Assembly: GCA_023621895.1 (NCBI GenBank)
Contig: JAMOAF010000870.1
Location: 1 to 16,672, forward strand
Direction: 5' to 3'
Origin: Planctomycetota bacterium
GTDB taxonomy: Bacteria; Planctomycetota; Planctomycetia; Pirellulales; Thermoguttaceae
DNA length: 16,672 nucleotides
Positions 7,869-15,166 of this stretch are shown one piece after another; position 1 is the stretch's first letter, and each line of letters starts with the position of its first letter. The translations under genes were made by a program, and so were the position numbers. The notes below the pieces were generated by a model, which ran no database searches, was not told the DNA's origin, and worked only from the letters and a program-made list of their open reading frames with translations.

Positions 7869-8112
7869 GGTGGTGCAAAGCGGGCCAAAGCCGAACCGGC
7901 CTGGCATGACCGGCGAAGCGTATCGGAACCGAACCGGCCGGCGCGGCCAAACCGGCAGCGTCGCCCCACCGCAGCGCAACGGAATCGCGATCGAACACGC
8001 GTCATGGTGGGCCGGCGCTTGTCGAATAGCCGGTTCGACCCGTTCGGCTCCGGCAAGGTGTCCGGTTGGGCGAACCGCTCGGCGATCGTCCGCTCTGGAC
8101 CACCCTACGGGC
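7861..8112. repeat. 252-base element bounded by inverted repeats, between convergent genes
   Basis: GCCCGTAGGGTGGT at 7861-7874 is repeated exactly, in inverted orientation, at 8099-8112. The similarity extends inwards to about 30 of 39 bases (7861-7899 against 8074-8112). The interior is rich in AACCGG-type motifs and encodes nothing I can support. GTAGGGTGG followed by CCAG-like sequence resembles short dispersed intergenic repeats that I recall from several bacterial genomes, so this may be a MITE-like or REP-doublet element. The TAG inside each arm is the stop codon of the neighbouring gene on that side: the photolyase at 7866-7868, and the coiled-coil gene at 8105-8107 on the minus strand. 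Both proteins thus end with Pro from CCG followed by TAG. No T-run follows either arm, so it is not an ordinary terminator. Confidence 0.68.
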
Positions 8113-8968
8113 GCGTGGCGGTCGTGAGGAACTGGGGGGGCTCCTCATCGAGCTTGTCCAGGCCAGTGACGAAGCGCAGCTCGTTCATCGTGCGTTCCGT
8201 ATCCATCATGCCGGCGGCCACGTGGTCGACCTGGCTGCTGATGAACTCCGGCTCCTGGCGATTGACGGCCAACTCGCTCAGCGACTGGATCTTGTTCTCC
8301 AGCCGGTCGATCTCCAGTTCCACGAGCTGGTGGTTGTCGCGCGCCTTCGTCAAGTTCTCCAGACGAACGCGGCTGGTCTCCAGGTTGTCTTCGAGCGTGT
8401 GCCGGATCCGGGCTGACTGCGGACTCTCCGCGTCGGGCGGCAGTGCGGCGATCCGCTGCTGGAGCCTCTCGATGTCGTCGCGGATCGCCTCCGCGCTGGT
8501 CTTGTTCAAAAACCGCTTGATGGCGAACTGCGTATAGAGCAGCCGCAGGTAAATCCAGAGCAGCCGGTCGAGCCCCGCAAGCTGCATGTCTTCCAGGGGC
8601 CGTCCGGCCTTTTCCTCGCCGGGGTGTTTCATCGCCAGGGCGATCTCGCGCAACTGCTCGCAGCGGGTCCGCAAGGCCTCGAACCGTTCGAGCGACTCGC
8701 GCGGAAGCGCCCGGGTGATTTGCAGCAGCGTCCGCTGGACGGAGGCCAATCCCTCGTCCCGGGCCGCCTTGGCGCTCTGGGCGTCGACATACCGCTGGAA
8801 CTTGGGGTGCGTCCCCACGAGGCCCAGGTAGGCGGCCTCGACCGCCAGCACGAGCGGCAGCGCCACGTCCCAGTGACCGCTCACCAAGGCAAAACCGGCC
8901 GCGCCAAGAAACGCCAGCAGGTTCCACCGGTTCAAGAAGGCCGTTTTGAGGTACTTTGTCAGTTGCAC
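8105..8968 (-). CDS. Membrane-anchored coiled-coil protein of unknown function
   Basis: A 287-residue product starting with GTG at 8968. I do not recognise a named family. Residues 16-29 and 35-52 are two hydrophobic segments (NLLAFLGAAGFALVSG, and then ALPLVLAVEAAYLGLVG) that probably form a membrane hairpin. The remainder is charged and helical. A segment near 133-155 is amphipathic (LDRLLWIYLRLLYTQFAIKRF). Residues 155-235 have coiled-coil character (AIRDDIERLQQRIAAL, LVELEIDRLENKIQSL). No catalytic motif is visible. It is the last gene of the PspA/AAA/ABC run, 37 bases after the ABC ATPase, which suggests a membrane partner or scaffold of that system. Its stop codon lies in the right arm of the inverted-repeat element, so the very C-terminus may have been altered by that element. 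Confidence 0.8.
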   Translation of the reverse strand: MQLTKYLKTAFLNRWNLLAFLGAAGFALVSGHWDVALPLVLAVEAAYLGLVGTHPKFQRYVDAQSAKAARDEGLASVQRTLLQITRALPRESLERFEALRTRCEQLREIALAMKHPGEEKAGRPLEDMQLAGLDRLLWIYLRLLYTQFAIKRFLNKTSAEAIRDDIERLQQRIAALPPDAESPQSARIRHTLEDNLETSRVRLENLTKARDNHQLVELEIDRLENKIQSLSELAVNRQEPEFISSQVDHVAAGMMDTERTMNELRFVTGLDKLDEEPPQFLTTATRP

Positions 8969-9005
8969 GGGCAGGCTCTCTGGAAACGCTCGCCGGAGAC
9001 TCTCG

Positions 9006-9911
9006 CTAATTCGCCTCCGCCGCCACGTCGCTGACCAGGTCGCGGATGTAGGCGACCGTCTCTTGAAACTTCGGCTCCCGCTGCATCAGCCGGGCAGGGC
9101 GATCCGGACTCGCGACGGCCAACTCGCGGATGATCCGCCCCGGGGCCGCGCTCATCACGTAAACGCGATCTCCCAGGAACACGGCTTCCTCGATCGAGTG
9201 CGTGATAAAAAACACCGTCGCCTCGACCTCGCGCCAGAGCGAAACGAGCAGGTCCTGCATGTTCATCCGCGTCTGCGGATCGAGCGCGCCGAACGGCTCG
9301 TCCATGAGGATGATTCTCGGGCGGAGGATCAGCGTCCGCGCGATCGCCACGCGCTGGCGCATGCCGCCGGACAGTTCGTGCGGATACTTGCCCGCGTCCG
9401 TTGCCACGTCGAGCCCGACGTGCTCGATCCAGCGCTGGCCGATTTCATGCCTCTCGCGGCGCTCGACGCCCCGGCACTCCAGCCCGAACGTGATGTTCTC
9501 CAACACGGTGCGGTGGTCGAAGCTGGTGTAGTCCTGGAAGACCATGCCGCGGTCAGCGCCCGGGCCGGCCACCGGGCGGCCCAAGACGAGCACCTCGCCC
9601 TCGGTCGGCGGATGCTGCGGTTCGAGGCCGGCAATCAGGCGGAGGATCGTGCTCTTGCCGCAGCCGCTCGGTCCGAGGATGCAGATGAACTCGCCCTTGC
9701 CGGGGAGGTCTTCGACCGCGAAGCTGACCTGGCGAATCGCCGTGAAGGCGTTGTCCATGCCGGCGTTGTAGGTCTTGGTGACGCCGCGGAATTCGACCAC
9801 GTTGCGAATGCCGGGTTTTTCAAAATCGGCCGCAAGCTCCACGACCTGGCCGACGCCGACGGCGGGCGGCGAAGGGGGCTGCGAGCGGTCCGTCGACGGT
9901 TCTCGGCTCAT
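9006..9911 (-). CDS. ABC transporter ATP-binding protein, NitT/TauT-like
   Basis: A 301-residue product. The ATG at 9911 is preceded by CGGGAGCCAGCA, a fair ribosome site; the frame extends to a TTG at 9965, but that extension has no support. All ABC motifs are intact: Walker A GPSGCGKST at 80-88, Q-loop Gln126 (VFQDY), signature LSGGMRQRVAIA from 180, Walker B RIILMDEPFGALD at 199-211, and H-loop His238 (FFITHSIEEA). The sequence style (THSIEEAVFLGDRVYVMS, then PGRI) fits the nitrate/sulfonate/taurine importer ATPases (SsuB/TauB/NrtD group). The first 35 residues are a Pro-rich extension before the usual fold. It should energise the permease encoded just upstream (184 bases away), together with the substrate-binding/OmpA protein. 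The actual substrate cannot be inferred, and transport itself may not be the role in this context. Confidence 0.94.
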   Translation of the reverse strand: MSREPSTDRSQPPSPPAVGVGQVVELAADFEKPGIRNVVEFRGVTKTYNAGMDNAFTAIRQVSFAVEDLPGKGEFICILGPSGCGKSTILRLIAGLEPQHPPTEGEVLVLGRPVAGPGADRGMVFQDYTSFDHRTVLENITFGLECRGVERRERHEIGQRWIEHVGLDVATDAGKYPHELSGGMRQRVAIARTLILRPRIILMDEPFGALDPQTRMNMQDLLVSLWREVEATVFFITHSIEEAVFLGDRVYVMSAAPGRIIRELAVASPDRPARLMQREPKFQETVAYIRDLVSDVAAEAN

Positions 9912-10095
9912 TGCTGGCTCCCGTGTGGGCGTCTCGGGCCGCGGCAACCCGGCCTGGCCCTCCAATACCGCGAACGATTTTCGCAGCGGAGATGGCCGGA
10001 ATCTCGGGATTTGGCCCTGCCGCTCGTCGTTTCCAGGTCAGCGGCGGTGCAAACGCGGGGCAAGCCCACGCGGCGATCGGGTGATTCGCAATCGC

Positions 10096-11118
10096 TCATG
10101 GCGCTACCCGCTCCCCCTCGTCGGATCCGGCGCCGGCCGCGACGGGCTTGCGGGAGAAGATCCGCAGGACGAAAAACTTCAGGTCTTCCAACCCCCGTGA
10201 TACGGACCGCCAACCGCGGTGGAGCAGCCCGTAGCTGTTGTACTGGTACGGGAAAAGCTCCCGCTGGACCCAATAGAGAAACCGGTCGATCGCCAGGGCC
10301 ACCAGCGGGATGATCATCAGCACGAGCAGGATGTGCGTCTGGAAGCCGCGCCGCTGCGACATGTTGATGATGTCGCCCAATCCGCCCGCCTCGCCGCCGA
10401 ACTTGATCAACTCGGCCAGCATGATGTAGCCGAACGCCAGGCCGAACAGCAGGCGCAGCGAGTTGAAAATGCTGGGCAGGGCCAGGGGCACGAGCACCTT
10501 GACGATGATCTGGCGGCGGTTGGCCCCCAAGGTGTAGGCGGTGTCGATGTAGCGGCTGCTCACGTCGCCGACCGCCCGGGCGGAATCCATCACGATGAAC
10601 GCCACGCAGGCGATGAAGATGAACATGATCTTTTGAAACTCGCCGATTCCGAAGAAGGAGAACGTCAGCGGGATCAGCGCGGCGATCGGGATATTGCGCC
10701 CCATGATCGTCAGCGGAGCGAAGAAGGCGCTGAGCCAGGGGAAGCAGCCGCAGAGCACCCCCAGGGGCACGCCGACGAGCACGGCCAGGCCGAACCCCAG
10801 CGCCACGCGCCGCAGGCTGGCGTACGTGTTGCGCGTCAGCTCGCGGTCAAACCAGAGGCTCTTGAAATCGCCGAGCGTCGCCGCGGGACTGGGGAGAATG
10901 CTCGGGCTGAGCAGGCGGTCTTCGACCGCGCCCCGGGTGAGCCACCACCAGACCCCGGCGCAGAGGGCCAGGCAGAGGACGCCGAGCGCCGCCGCCTGCC
11001 AGCGGGGAATCTCCCGGCGGAGCGCGAAAAGCTTTGTCCACCAGCCCCGCGCGGGGCCTGGCGGACCGGCGGCGCGCGTCAACTGGTCGTCGTGCTGGTT
11101 GGCAGTGAGCTGGTCCAT
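10096..11118 (-). CDS. ABC transporter permease, NitT/TauT-like
   Basis: A 340-residue product with ATG at 11118. About six membrane segments are visible: near 42-60 (AAALGVLCLALCAGVWWWL), 107-125, 130-156, 163-180, 222-242 and 261-283. The cytoplasmic EAA-like coupling loop is clear at about 194-216 (AYTLGANRRQIIVKVLVPLA), the contact site for the ATPase. The pattern matches SsuC/TauC-type binding-protein-dependent permeases. Two features differ from short family members: a hydrophilic N-terminus of about 38 residues, and a C-terminal tail of about 55 residues (from YQYNSYGLLHRGW) that extends past the last membrane segment. Clear neighbours on the same strand are the substrate-binding/OmpA gene 75 bases upstream and the ABC ATPase downstream. 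The fold assignment is firm; the substrate is unknown. Confidence 0.93.
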   Translation of the reverse strand: MDQLTANQHDDQLTRAAGPPGPARGWWTKLFALRREIPRWQAAALGVLCLALCAGVWWWLTRGAVEDRLLSPSILPSPAATLGDFKSLWFDRELTRNTYASLRRVALGFGLAVLVGVPLGVLCGCFPWLSAFFAPLTIMGRNIPIAALIPLTFSFFGIGEFQKIMFIFIACVAFIVMDSARAVGDVSSRYIDTAYTLGANRRQIIVKVLVPLALPSIFNSLRLLFGLAFGYIMLAELIKFGGEAGGLGDIINMSQRRGFQTHILLVLMIIPLVALAIDRFLYWVQRELFPYQYNSYGLLHRGWRSVSRGLEDLKFFVLRIFSRKPVAAGAGSDEGERVAP

Positions 11119-11193
11119 GGCTGGGTCGGATGCGAGGCGGATGCTCCGCCGCGGTGCAGTTGGTGTTGGGACGTGCCGCCAGAGCGCGCGGGC

Positions 11194-12859
11194 CTACTCG
11201 ACCTCGGCCGGATAGACCTTGATCTCCACGCGGCGATTCTTGGCGTGATTGTTCGGATCGGTGGAGTCGGCCGGCACATCCCAGCCCATGCCGACGACGG
11301 AAAACTTGTTCGGATCGAGTTTGAACTTCTTGACCAGCCCCTCCTTGACCGCGTTGGCCCGATTCATCGACAGCTCCTTCACCAGGTCCTCGGGAACCTG
11401 GCCGCGCATCGAGGCATCGGTATGCCCCTCGATGACCACGCGTGCCATGCCGAATCTTGCCGTCGATCTGCCGGGAGACCTTCTTATAGAGGTCCCAGCT
11501 ATTGGGAAAGAAATGGATCACCACCGTGTTGGTAAGAATCTCCTCCGACTCCGCCTTGATCTCCTGGACGGTCTTGGGGACAAACGCCGGCTCGTATTCG
11601 CTCTTCTGCGACTTGTACTTATCCTCCTGGCCGAGTTTCTGGATGATCGAGAAGTCCATCACCTGTTCGAACGGCACTTTCTCCTGGCTGATCGCGCCGA
11701 TCCGCCGGTAGAGGTAGTAGGCCTGGTTCCAAACCCGTTCGAAGTTCGTGGGGTTGTTGCGGTTGATAAAGAACTGGTAATTCTCCGCCCAGTTGGTGCT
11801 GTGGGCGTCGCCGAACATCGCCAGGCACTCGCTGGCCGGAATGCTGTACCCTTCGCCCATCAACTGGGCGCACCGCTGCTTGTTGTCCTGCACCTTGAGG
11901 GCTTCCATGGCGTCGAAGATGCCGCGGACCAGCCCTTCGCAGATTTCGGGATGGTCCTTGGCGAAGTCCGCCCGGGCGAACCACACGTCGGCGATCAGCT
12001 TGTTGGCGGTGGCGGTGGTCACGAGCATCCGGTTGCCCTTCACCTCGGCCAGGTTGTAGATGTCGGGCGCCCAGGAGACGGCCCCGGCGATCTCCTTCTG
12101 GACCTCGAAGGCCCGCGCGGCTTCGAAGGCCGTGTTGGTATACATCATCTCGACTTCCGAGGGCTGCACGCCGCCGGCCACGAGCATGTTCAAGGCGAAG
12201 TATTGCGATGGTGAATTCTGCGCGAGCACGATCTTCTTGCCGCGCAAGTCGGCGACCGTCTTGATATTCTCGCGGACCACGATCCCGTCGCCGCCGTTCG
12301 ACCAGTCGACCTGCTGGTAGATTCGCGGCATCACGCGGCTATCGCCCGCCTTGACCAGTCCGTCCATGAACAGGGGGACCATGTCCAAGGTGGCCCAGCC
12401 GATGTGGATTTCGCCGGCCGCGTAGGCGTCGCGCATTGCCACGGGATTGTCGATCAGCACGAGTTCGACCTTGAAGTCCTTGCCGTCGGCCCCTTTCCAC
12501 GCCTTGCCGGCCTTGAACCCGTTGTTGGCGAAGATGATCGGCCCCCAGCCGGCCCAGACGTTCAGGGCGAACTTCACCGTGTTGTCCTTCAGCGGCTGGT
12601 AAGCCGAGGTCCCCTTGACTTCCGGCAGGGTCAGCTTGGGGACGAACTGGTATTCGCTGACGGTGGTCACGCTGGCCGCATCGTCGGCCTCGGCCGCCTG
12701 GCCGAGCTGCGAGGCGTCGATCGGGCCGGCCCCGCCGCCCGGCTGCTGCTGGGGCGCTTTGGGCGCGACGACGTCGGCGCGGTAAATCGCAAACGCCACC
12801 AGGGCGAGGATCACCAGTCCCAGTGCCACGTAGAACGTAGGTTTCGGTTGGCCTGCCAC
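11194..12859 (-). pseudogene. Membrane-anchored substrate-binding protein fused to an OmpA-type peptidoglycan-binding domain, frameshifted
   Basis: Starts with GTG at 12859 behind AAAAGGAGAAAGCC, a strong ribosome site. Residues 9-26 are a membrane anchor (FYVALGLVILALVAFAIY), followed by a Pro/Gln/Gly linker. Residues 75-345 resemble PhnD/SsuA/TauA-type periplasmic binding proteins (VKFALNVWAGWGPIIFANNG, GEIHIGWATLDMVP, LRGKKIVLAQNSPSQYF). From about 440 an OmpA domain begins (NTVVIHFFPNSWDLY). After Lys468 the frame is lost; the rest of the domain continues in another minus-strand frame (MARVVIEGHTDASM, then NHAKNRRVEIKVYPAE) and stops at 11194. Removing one base near 11455 joins the two parts into DGKFGMARVVIEGHTD, giving 554 residues. 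The GHTD aspartate and NRRVEI arginine are the usual peptidoglycan contacts. Whether this is a true mutation or a sequence error cannot be decided here; the intact domain after the break favours an error or a very recent event. Uncorrected, the first frame runs on to 10847 with meaningless sequence. Confidence 0.86.
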
Positions 12860-12907
12860 GGCTTTCTCCTTTTGATCGATCGAATGTCTACTGTCTACTC
12901 CGCGGGA

Positions 12908-13210
12908 CTACCCTCGAAAAACGGTCTTCGGCCGCGCCTCGCCGATCGCGTGCATGACCTGCATCAGGTCGTAGGCCACCAGCTCGCACAACAGCCGCGT
13001 GACGTGCTCGTGCAGTTCCGGGCTGAGCAGCGGCTCGACTTCCTTCATCACTTCCACGAGCCGCGCTTCCTGCGCGCGGACCTCCTCCTCGTCGACCACG
13101 CCGTCGGCCACGGCCGCGAGAAACGATTCCAAGCGCCGCGCCTGGTCGGCCAGGATCGGCGCGCTGGATGTCTCGTCGAGCCACGCGGACTTGCCCTGTT
13201 TACCTGTCAT
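12908..13210 (-). CDS. Small helical protein of unknown function in the PspA/AAA/ABC run
   Basis: A 100-residue product. The ATG at 13210 is preceded by GGGGAGCAATCGA, a good ribosome site. An alternative ATG at 13240 overlaps the stop of the upstream AAA ATPase gene in an ATGA, which would add ten residues (MSETFPGSNR) and suggests translational coupling either way. The sequence is acidic and mostly helical: ADQARRLESFLAAVADGVVD, EEEVRAQEARLVEVMKEVEP, and then LHEHVTRLLCELVAYDLMQV. No enzyme motif, membrane segment or signal peptide is visible. I do not recognise a named family. Position between the AAA ATPase and the substrate-binding/OmpA gene suggests an adaptor or regulator of the AAA protein; this is inference from context alone. 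Confidence 0.8.
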   Translation of the reverse strand: MTGKQGKSAWLDETSSAPILADQARRLESFLAAVADGVVDEEEVRAQEARLVEVMKEVEPLLSPELHEHVTRLLCELVAYDLMQVMHAIGEARPKTVFRG

Positions 13211-13236
13211 TCGATTGCTCCCCGGAAATGTTTCGC

Positions 13237-15018
13237 TCATTCTTCCAGAATCTGCCGGACGGCCGTCATCCGCTCCTGTAGCCGCGCGCGGCCGTCCGGC
13301 TCCAAAACCTTCTCCCGCCAGTGGGGCGGCAGGAAGCTGACCTGGGTGCACTCGAGCACCGCCGCCATCTCCTGAAGCTCCTTTTGCAAGCCCTGGGAAG
13401 ACGGGATGAACTCGCCGAGCGCGAACTCCACGTCGGCCCGGGTCAGCTCCTTGCGGCCGCCGGACATCGCTTGCCGCTTGGCGCCGAGCACGATGCTCTC
13501 GATGTCCGCGCCGGTCAGGCGCCGGTCGGGCGAAACCGCCGGCAGAGCCCCCTCGGCCAGGGTGATTTTATTCTTGCGGGCCATGACCTCGAACATCGAG
13601 CGGACCTCGTCCTCCTCGATCGGGTAGAAAAGCGGGATGTGCACCTCCGCGCGCCCCTGCCGCTTCAGGTCAATCGGCAGCAACTCCGGCCGCGAGGTGA
13701 GCAGCATCCAGATGATCTTCCCCCGATAGCGCGTGTCGCCCATCTGCCGGGCGATCATGGAGAACACGCGCGCCGACGTGCCGGAGTCCCCCTCCGCCTG
13801 CCGGGTGCCGAGGGCGGCGTCGGCCTCGTCGATAACCACGACCACCGGCCCGAGCCAGCGGAGCACGGAGAGCACTTTCTGCAAGTTGCCCTCCGTTTCA
13901 CCCACGTACTTCGAGCGGAAGTTCTTCAGCGTCGCGCAGGGAATCCCGATCGACCCGGCGTAGCACTCGGCGAGAAACGTCTTGCCGGTGCCCACCGGCC
14001 CGCAGATCAAGTAGCCCATCGGCGCCGTGTCGAGTTGGCCCTGGCCGATCCACTGGGCGTCTTCCTGGAGCCGCCGCTTGGCCTCGGCGTGGCCGACGAC
14101 CATGTCGAGGGTGTGGCCGGGTTCGACGAACTCCACCAGCCCCTGGCATTCCCGCTCGATGATCTCCTTCTTCAGCTCGCGGAACCGCTGGCTGTCGACC
14201 CGGCGGTCCGTCCGCGCCGCCTGGGAGAGCAACACGTTCAGGTTCGTCAGCGTCAGGCCGTTGGACAGGTCGGCCAGCGCGTCGACCGAGAAATCGGCCA
14301 GCGTGGAAAAGTCTTCGTCGCGGGCGATCCACTGGCAGAAACGCCGCCGCTCGTCGCGGTCGGGAAGCGGAATCTCGATCACGCCCACGTGCGGGCTCTC
14401 GACGAGCCGCTCGCTCAGCTCCGCCAACCGGTCGGTCACCAGGCAGAAAGCCATGTTCACGCGCTTGATGTGCGGGTTCTGCGCCCAGCGCAACAGCCGC
14501 ACGACGCGCGGCGCATGGCCCCGGGCGAGCGATCCCAAGTCTCCCTCGGGGACCAGGTACTGCGCGTAGTCGAACAGCACGGCGATGCTCTTCCGCTCCG
14601 CCGCCGGGTCGATCAGGCTCCGCTCGAGGAGGTTATCGAGCAAGGCCAGCACGCGGTCCGGTTCCGGCGGCCAGTTGCCCGGCTCGCCCCAACGCGCGGC
14701 AAGCTGCTGGACCATCTTTGCAAGCCGCGCTTGATCGCTGCCGGCCTGCGGGCGCAGCCCCCGGCTCAGATCGTGGCCGAGAACGATGTCCCACTTGCCG
14801 AACACCTGGGCGGTGAGAAACTCCACCAGGTTCGAGTAGGCATCCCGCTCGCCGCCGGGCTGGCGGAACAGGTCGTGCACGTTGCCGTGGAGAATGAAGA
14901 CGCACGTGGTTCCGGAGAAATACAATTCGGCAAGCCGGCGGGCCCAGGCGGGATACCACTCGGGGAGTTGGTCCAGCGGATTGAGCGGCGGCGCGGGGCC
15001 GCCCGCGAGTGTGGGCAT
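13237..15018 (-). CDS. Two-part AAA ATPase with degenerate first and active second module
   Basis: A 593-residue product. The ATG at 15018 follows AAGGCGAGCCG; the frame is open to 15273, but that stretch is basic low-complexity sequence overlapping the PspA gene and is rejected. The N-terminal half (about 25-290) resembles a nucleotide-binding AAA module without a Walker A (TTCVFILHGNVHDLF in its place), with a Walker B-like SIAVLFDYAQYL at 144-155, somewhat as in Ycf46-like proteins. The second half is a classic AAA domain: Walker A GPVGTGKT at 340-347, pore-loop-like SKYVGETEGN at 369-378, Walker B VVVIDEAD at 393-400, sensor-1 area LLTSRPEL, and arginine-finger region RQGRAE with Arg453 and Arg456. 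The protein should act as a cytoplasmic oligomeric remodelling ATPase. It lies 148 bases downstream of PspA and overlaps or abuts the next small gene. The classic AAA type includes Vps4 and Cdc48; close kinship with Vps4 is not shown here. Confidence 0.9.
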   Translation of the reverse strand: MPTLAGGPAPPLNPLDQLPEWYPAWARRLAELYFSGTTCVFILHGNVHDLFRQPGGERDAYSNLVEFLTAQVFGKWDIVLGHDLSRGLRPQAGSDQARLAKMVQQLAARWGEPGNWPPEPDRVLALLDNLLERSLIDPAAERKSIAVLFDYAQYLVPEGDLGSLARGHAPRVVRLLRWAQNPHIKRVNMAFCLVTDRLAELSERLVESPHVGVIEIPLPDRDERRRFCQWIARDEDFSTLADFSVDALADLSNGLTLTNLNVLLSQAARTDRRVDSQRFRELKKEIIERECQGLVEFVEPGHTLDMVVGHAEAKRRLQEDAQWIGQGQLDTAPMGYLICGPVGTGKTFLAECYAGSIGIPCATLKNFRSKYVGETEGNLQKVLSVLRWLGPVVVVIDEADAALGTRQAEGDSGTSARVFSMIARQMGDTRYRGKIIWMLLTSRPELLPIDLKRQGRAEVHIPLFYPIEEDEVRSMFEVMARKNKITLAEGALPAVSPDRRLTGADIESIVLGAKRQAMSGGRKELTRADVEFALGEFIPSSQGLQKELQEMAAVLECTQVSFLPPHWREKVLEPDGRARLQERMTAVRQILEE

Positions 15019-15166
15019 CGGCTCGCCTTGTTTCAAAACGTTTCGCTTGCCCCTGCAACGGGAACGCACGCCGGTTTGCGGGCTGAGTCTCCGCGAATCG
15101 CGGCCAGCGGGCTTGTTATGCCGCCCGGCGAAGCCCGCCGCGAAAATCGGGACAGTCCCCGCGGGT

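Noticed and set aside
7009..7998. 329-codon open frame on the minus strand across the end of the photolyase and the repeat element
   Set aside because: Mostly antisense to the photolyase; Arg/Pro/Ser-rich and motif-free. The element has no supported coding content.
9912..9965. TTG-initiated extension of the ABC ATPase
   Set aside because: The ATG at 9911 has a ribosome site, and the extension is Pro/Arg-rich without similarity to the family.
10847..11448. Continuation of the substrate-binding protein frame beyond the frameshift
   Set aside because: The translation becomes Arg/Gly-rich nonsense and overlaps the permease gene, while the true OmpA domain continues in another frame.
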